Shown here: piece by piece, positions 62,629 to 64,000 of the stretch | Layout: each line of letters opens with the position of its first letter | Numbering within the stretch: the first letter of the stretch is position 1 | Source: Vibrio jasicida CAIM 1864 = LMG 25398 | Lineage (GTDB): Bacteria > Pseudomonadota > Gammaproteobacteria > Enterobacterales > Vibrionaceae | Length of the DNA: 64,000 nucleotides | NCBI RefSeq assembly: GCF_000400365.1 | Contig: NZ_BAOG01000054.1 | Location: forward strand, 60,929-124,928 | Direction: 5' to 3' | The notes under the pieces: model-generated | What the model was told of the DNA's origin: nothing | Database searches by the model: none | Seen by the model: the letters and a program-made list of their open reading frames with translations, nothing else | Translations under genes and position numbers: made by a program

Positions 62629-63501
62629 ATGAAACGTTTATTTTCGATTGTCGCCCTACTGATGTTTACTGTTGCCGTAACGCCTATCGCAGAAGCGAAG
62701 AAATTTGGTGGTGGTAAGTCTTTTGGTAAGAGTTACAAAACCGCGCCTGCTCCTAAACAGCAGCAACAAAACACAAACACCATTGGTAAAGAACAAGGTG
62801 CTAAATCATCAAGCAAAAAAGGTTTGATGGGCGGCTTACTTGGTGGTCTTCTTGCTGGTGGTCTTCTGGCAGCATTCTTTGGTGGTGCGTTTGAAGGTAT
62901 CCAGTTTATGGATATCCTAATTATTGGTTTGATCGCATTCGTTATCTTCAAACTGATGCGAGGCATGCTTGGTGCTAAGCAGGGCAGTATGAATCAGCAT
63001 CGTCAGCAGCCAGCCTTTGGTGGTAACAACACTAAGTTCGAGCAGCCAAACATGCAGAATTTTGAACAACAACCAAACACAAATGCTGGTGGCTTTGGTG
63101 GTTTCGGCGCACAAACTGATATCCCGCATAACTACCCACCGGGTTTTGACCAATCGGCATTCATCAACGGCTCTCGTGAGCACTACCGAATCCTGCAAGG
63201 TGCTTGGAACCACAATCAGCTGCACACGATTGAAGAATACGTTTCGGCAAGCCTGTTTGAAGACTTGAAAGCAGAACGTGCGAAGTTAGATGGTGAGCAG
63301 CACACAGATGTGATGTACGTTGATGCTGAAATTGTTCGTGCAGATTATGACGCAAGTAAGGCACAGCTCAGCTTACAGTTCAGTGGTCGTTACCGTGATG
63401 CTGAAGAAGGTGTCGAAGAAGAAATCGAAGATATCTGGCACCTAGAGCGTGACCTAACTGTGCCAAATGCACCGTGGTTGATCGTCGGTATTCAAGGTTA
63501 A
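62629..63501 (+). CDS. Tim44-like domain protein, membrane-associated
   Basis: 290 residues from ATG 62629 (AAGGATAACG upstream; a longer open reading from 62569 is not supported). A signal peptide ends near AEAKKF and is followed by a Gly/Lys/Gln-rich linker. A GGLLGGLLAGGLLAAFFGG and an IIGLIAFVIFKLMRG hydrophobic stretch come next. The C-terminal 140 residues resemble a Tim44-like domain (SREHYRILQGAWNHNQLHTIEEYVS, then DVMYVDAEIVRADY). In mitochondria that domain links motor and membrane; in bacteria its job is not known. It is a stand-alone gene. Confidence 0.85.
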   Translation: MKRLFSIVALLMFTVAVTPIAEAKKFGGGKSFGKSYKTAPAPKQQQQNTNTIGKEQGAKSSSKKGLMGGLLGGLLAGGLLAAFFGGAFEGIQFMDILIIGLIAFVIFKLMRGMLGAKQGSMNQHRQQPAFGGNNTKFEQPNMQNFEQQPNTNAGGFGGFGAQTDIPHNYPPGFDQSAFINGSREHYRILQGAWNHNQLHTIEEYVSASLFEDLKAERAKLDGEQHTDVMYVDAEIVRADYDASKAQLSLQFSGRYRDAEEGVEEEIEDIWHLERDLTVPNAPWLIVGIQG

Positions 63502-63530
63502 TTATCTTAAGTATTCAATTTAGTCTTAAT

Positions 63531-63558
63531 AAAATCCCGCTTTCGTGCGGGATTTTTT
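63531..63558 (+). terminator. terminator of the Tim44-like gene
   Basis: AAATCCCGC pairs with GCGGGATTT around TTTCGT, followed by Ts. Confidence 0.8.
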
Positions 63559-63642
63559 ATGCCTGAAGATCAGAGACTCTAAATCTATCGAGACAATACG
63601 AGTGGTTGAAGTCGACTTTAATAGGGTTGTTATGAGGCAGCG

Positions 63643-63777
63643 ATGAGTCGCACAGTAGGGAATGGTGAAGGTAAAGCTAACGCTAACGGAGATGATCAAT
63701 GGCTTGATTCCATTGACCTAAATAAACCAACTAACACTTGGATTCCCTCTCAAGCAGAGCTAGTTAAAAGTACCTAG
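63643..63777 (+). CDS. possible 44-residue small protein
   Basis: An ATG at 63643 has GAGG five bases before it. The frame runs to TAG at 63775 and reads MSRTVGNGEGKANANGDDQ, then a Trp/Pro-containing tail ending LVKST. No homologue comes to mind. The composition is protein-like, but the length is short enough for chance. Confidence 0.3.
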   Translation: MSRTVGNGEGKANANGDDQWLDSIDLNKPTNTWIPSQAELVKST

Positions 63778-63881
63778 GTGTCGTACTACTTAACGAAAGA
63801 TCACTAAGAATCGCGCGTTGAGTGAGGCTAGATTTAGCCAAATAGTTAGGTAAGCCATTGAAAAAATAGAGCTATAGAACG

Positions 63882-63913
63882 AAAAAAGCCAGCTCAATGA
63901 GCTGGCTTTTTCA
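63882..63913 (-). terminator. terminator of tRNA-Tyr transcript (minus strand)
   Basis: A stem of AAAAGCCAGCTCA with TGAGCTGGCTTTT lies just past the tRNA 3' end. Read on the minus strand it ends in Ts. Confidence 0.75.
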
Positions 63914-63916
63914 ATA

Positions 63917-64000
<84 letters not shown>

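Larger units (their letters stand above)
63502..63916. other. gap before tRNA-Tyr: terminator, short ORF, little else
   Basis: The 415 bases start with the terminator of the Tim44-like gene at 63531-63558, contain one possible 44-residue ORF (63643-63777) and end with the tRNA terminator. I see nothing else recognisable. Confidence 0.5.

Overview
The window is a piece of a gammaproteobacterial chromosome, almost certainly a Vibrio and most likely the Harveyi clade (harveyi/campbellii/alginolyticus-like). This rests on family resemblance: KtrAB sodium-dependent potassium uptake, a tig-clpP-clpX-lon-hupB-ppiD block, a Vibrio-type menFDHBCE operon, IrgA-like catechol receptor, and GlyGly-CTERM/rhombosortase proteins. 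The species is inference. Nearly all genes look intact and the region is mostly core genome, with an accessory-looking left edge.

Layout. 1-1.1 kb: the tail of an HNH nuclease gene and a transglycosylase-like gene (accessory DNA). 1.15-15 kb: an iron-regulated catechol siderophore locus. entA is divergent from a lipoprotein gene. entC-entE-entB-entF and a cytoplasmic relative of that lipoprotein form one tightly packed operon. entD and a TonB-dependent receptor are divergent from each other. Fur-box-like sequences sit in all three control regions. Together these genes make 2,3-dihydroxybenzoate, load it with serine on a four-domain NRPS and take up a ferric catechol, so an enterobactin-type product (enterobactin or its acylated amphi-enterobactin relative) is expected. 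No esterase of the Fes family, exporter or ABC importer is present here.

15-35 kb: a CNNM/CBS membrane protein, an RhlE-type helicase, a BCCT transporter, ktrAB, a secreted M6 metalloprotease with a GlyGly-CTERM tail, a membrane protein, SelO, and a dicarboxylate TRAP transporter (dctPQM) with a sigma-54 promoter followed by its likely two-component regulators dctBD. 35-44 kb: protein-quality-control block (trigger factor, ClpP, ClpX, Lon with a sigma-32-like promoter, HU-beta, PpiD) and a ComEA-like protein. 44-48.6 kb: a rhombosortase (probable processing enzyme for GlyGly-CTERM proteins such as the M6 protease at 22 kb), a DTW tRNA-modifying enzyme, a dGTPase/YfbR nucleotidase pair and AlaA. 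48.8-56 kb: the menaquinone operon. 56-64 kb: an EIIBC PTS transporter divergent from a DsdC-like regulator, a small membrane protein, a YeiH-type transporter, a TetR regulator with an LplT-acyltransferase fusion, a Tim44-like protein, and a tRNA-Tyr cut by the right edge.

The most important technical observation is that the start of ktrB (20628-20651) is an exact 24-base copy of the Illumina P7 adapter/primer, so this stretch is almost certainly a sequencing or assembly artefact rather than genome sequence. The most interesting biological lead is the pair of Tiki/ChaN-like proteins built into the siderophore locus, one a predicted lipoprotein and one cytoplasmic and translationally coupled to the NRPS.
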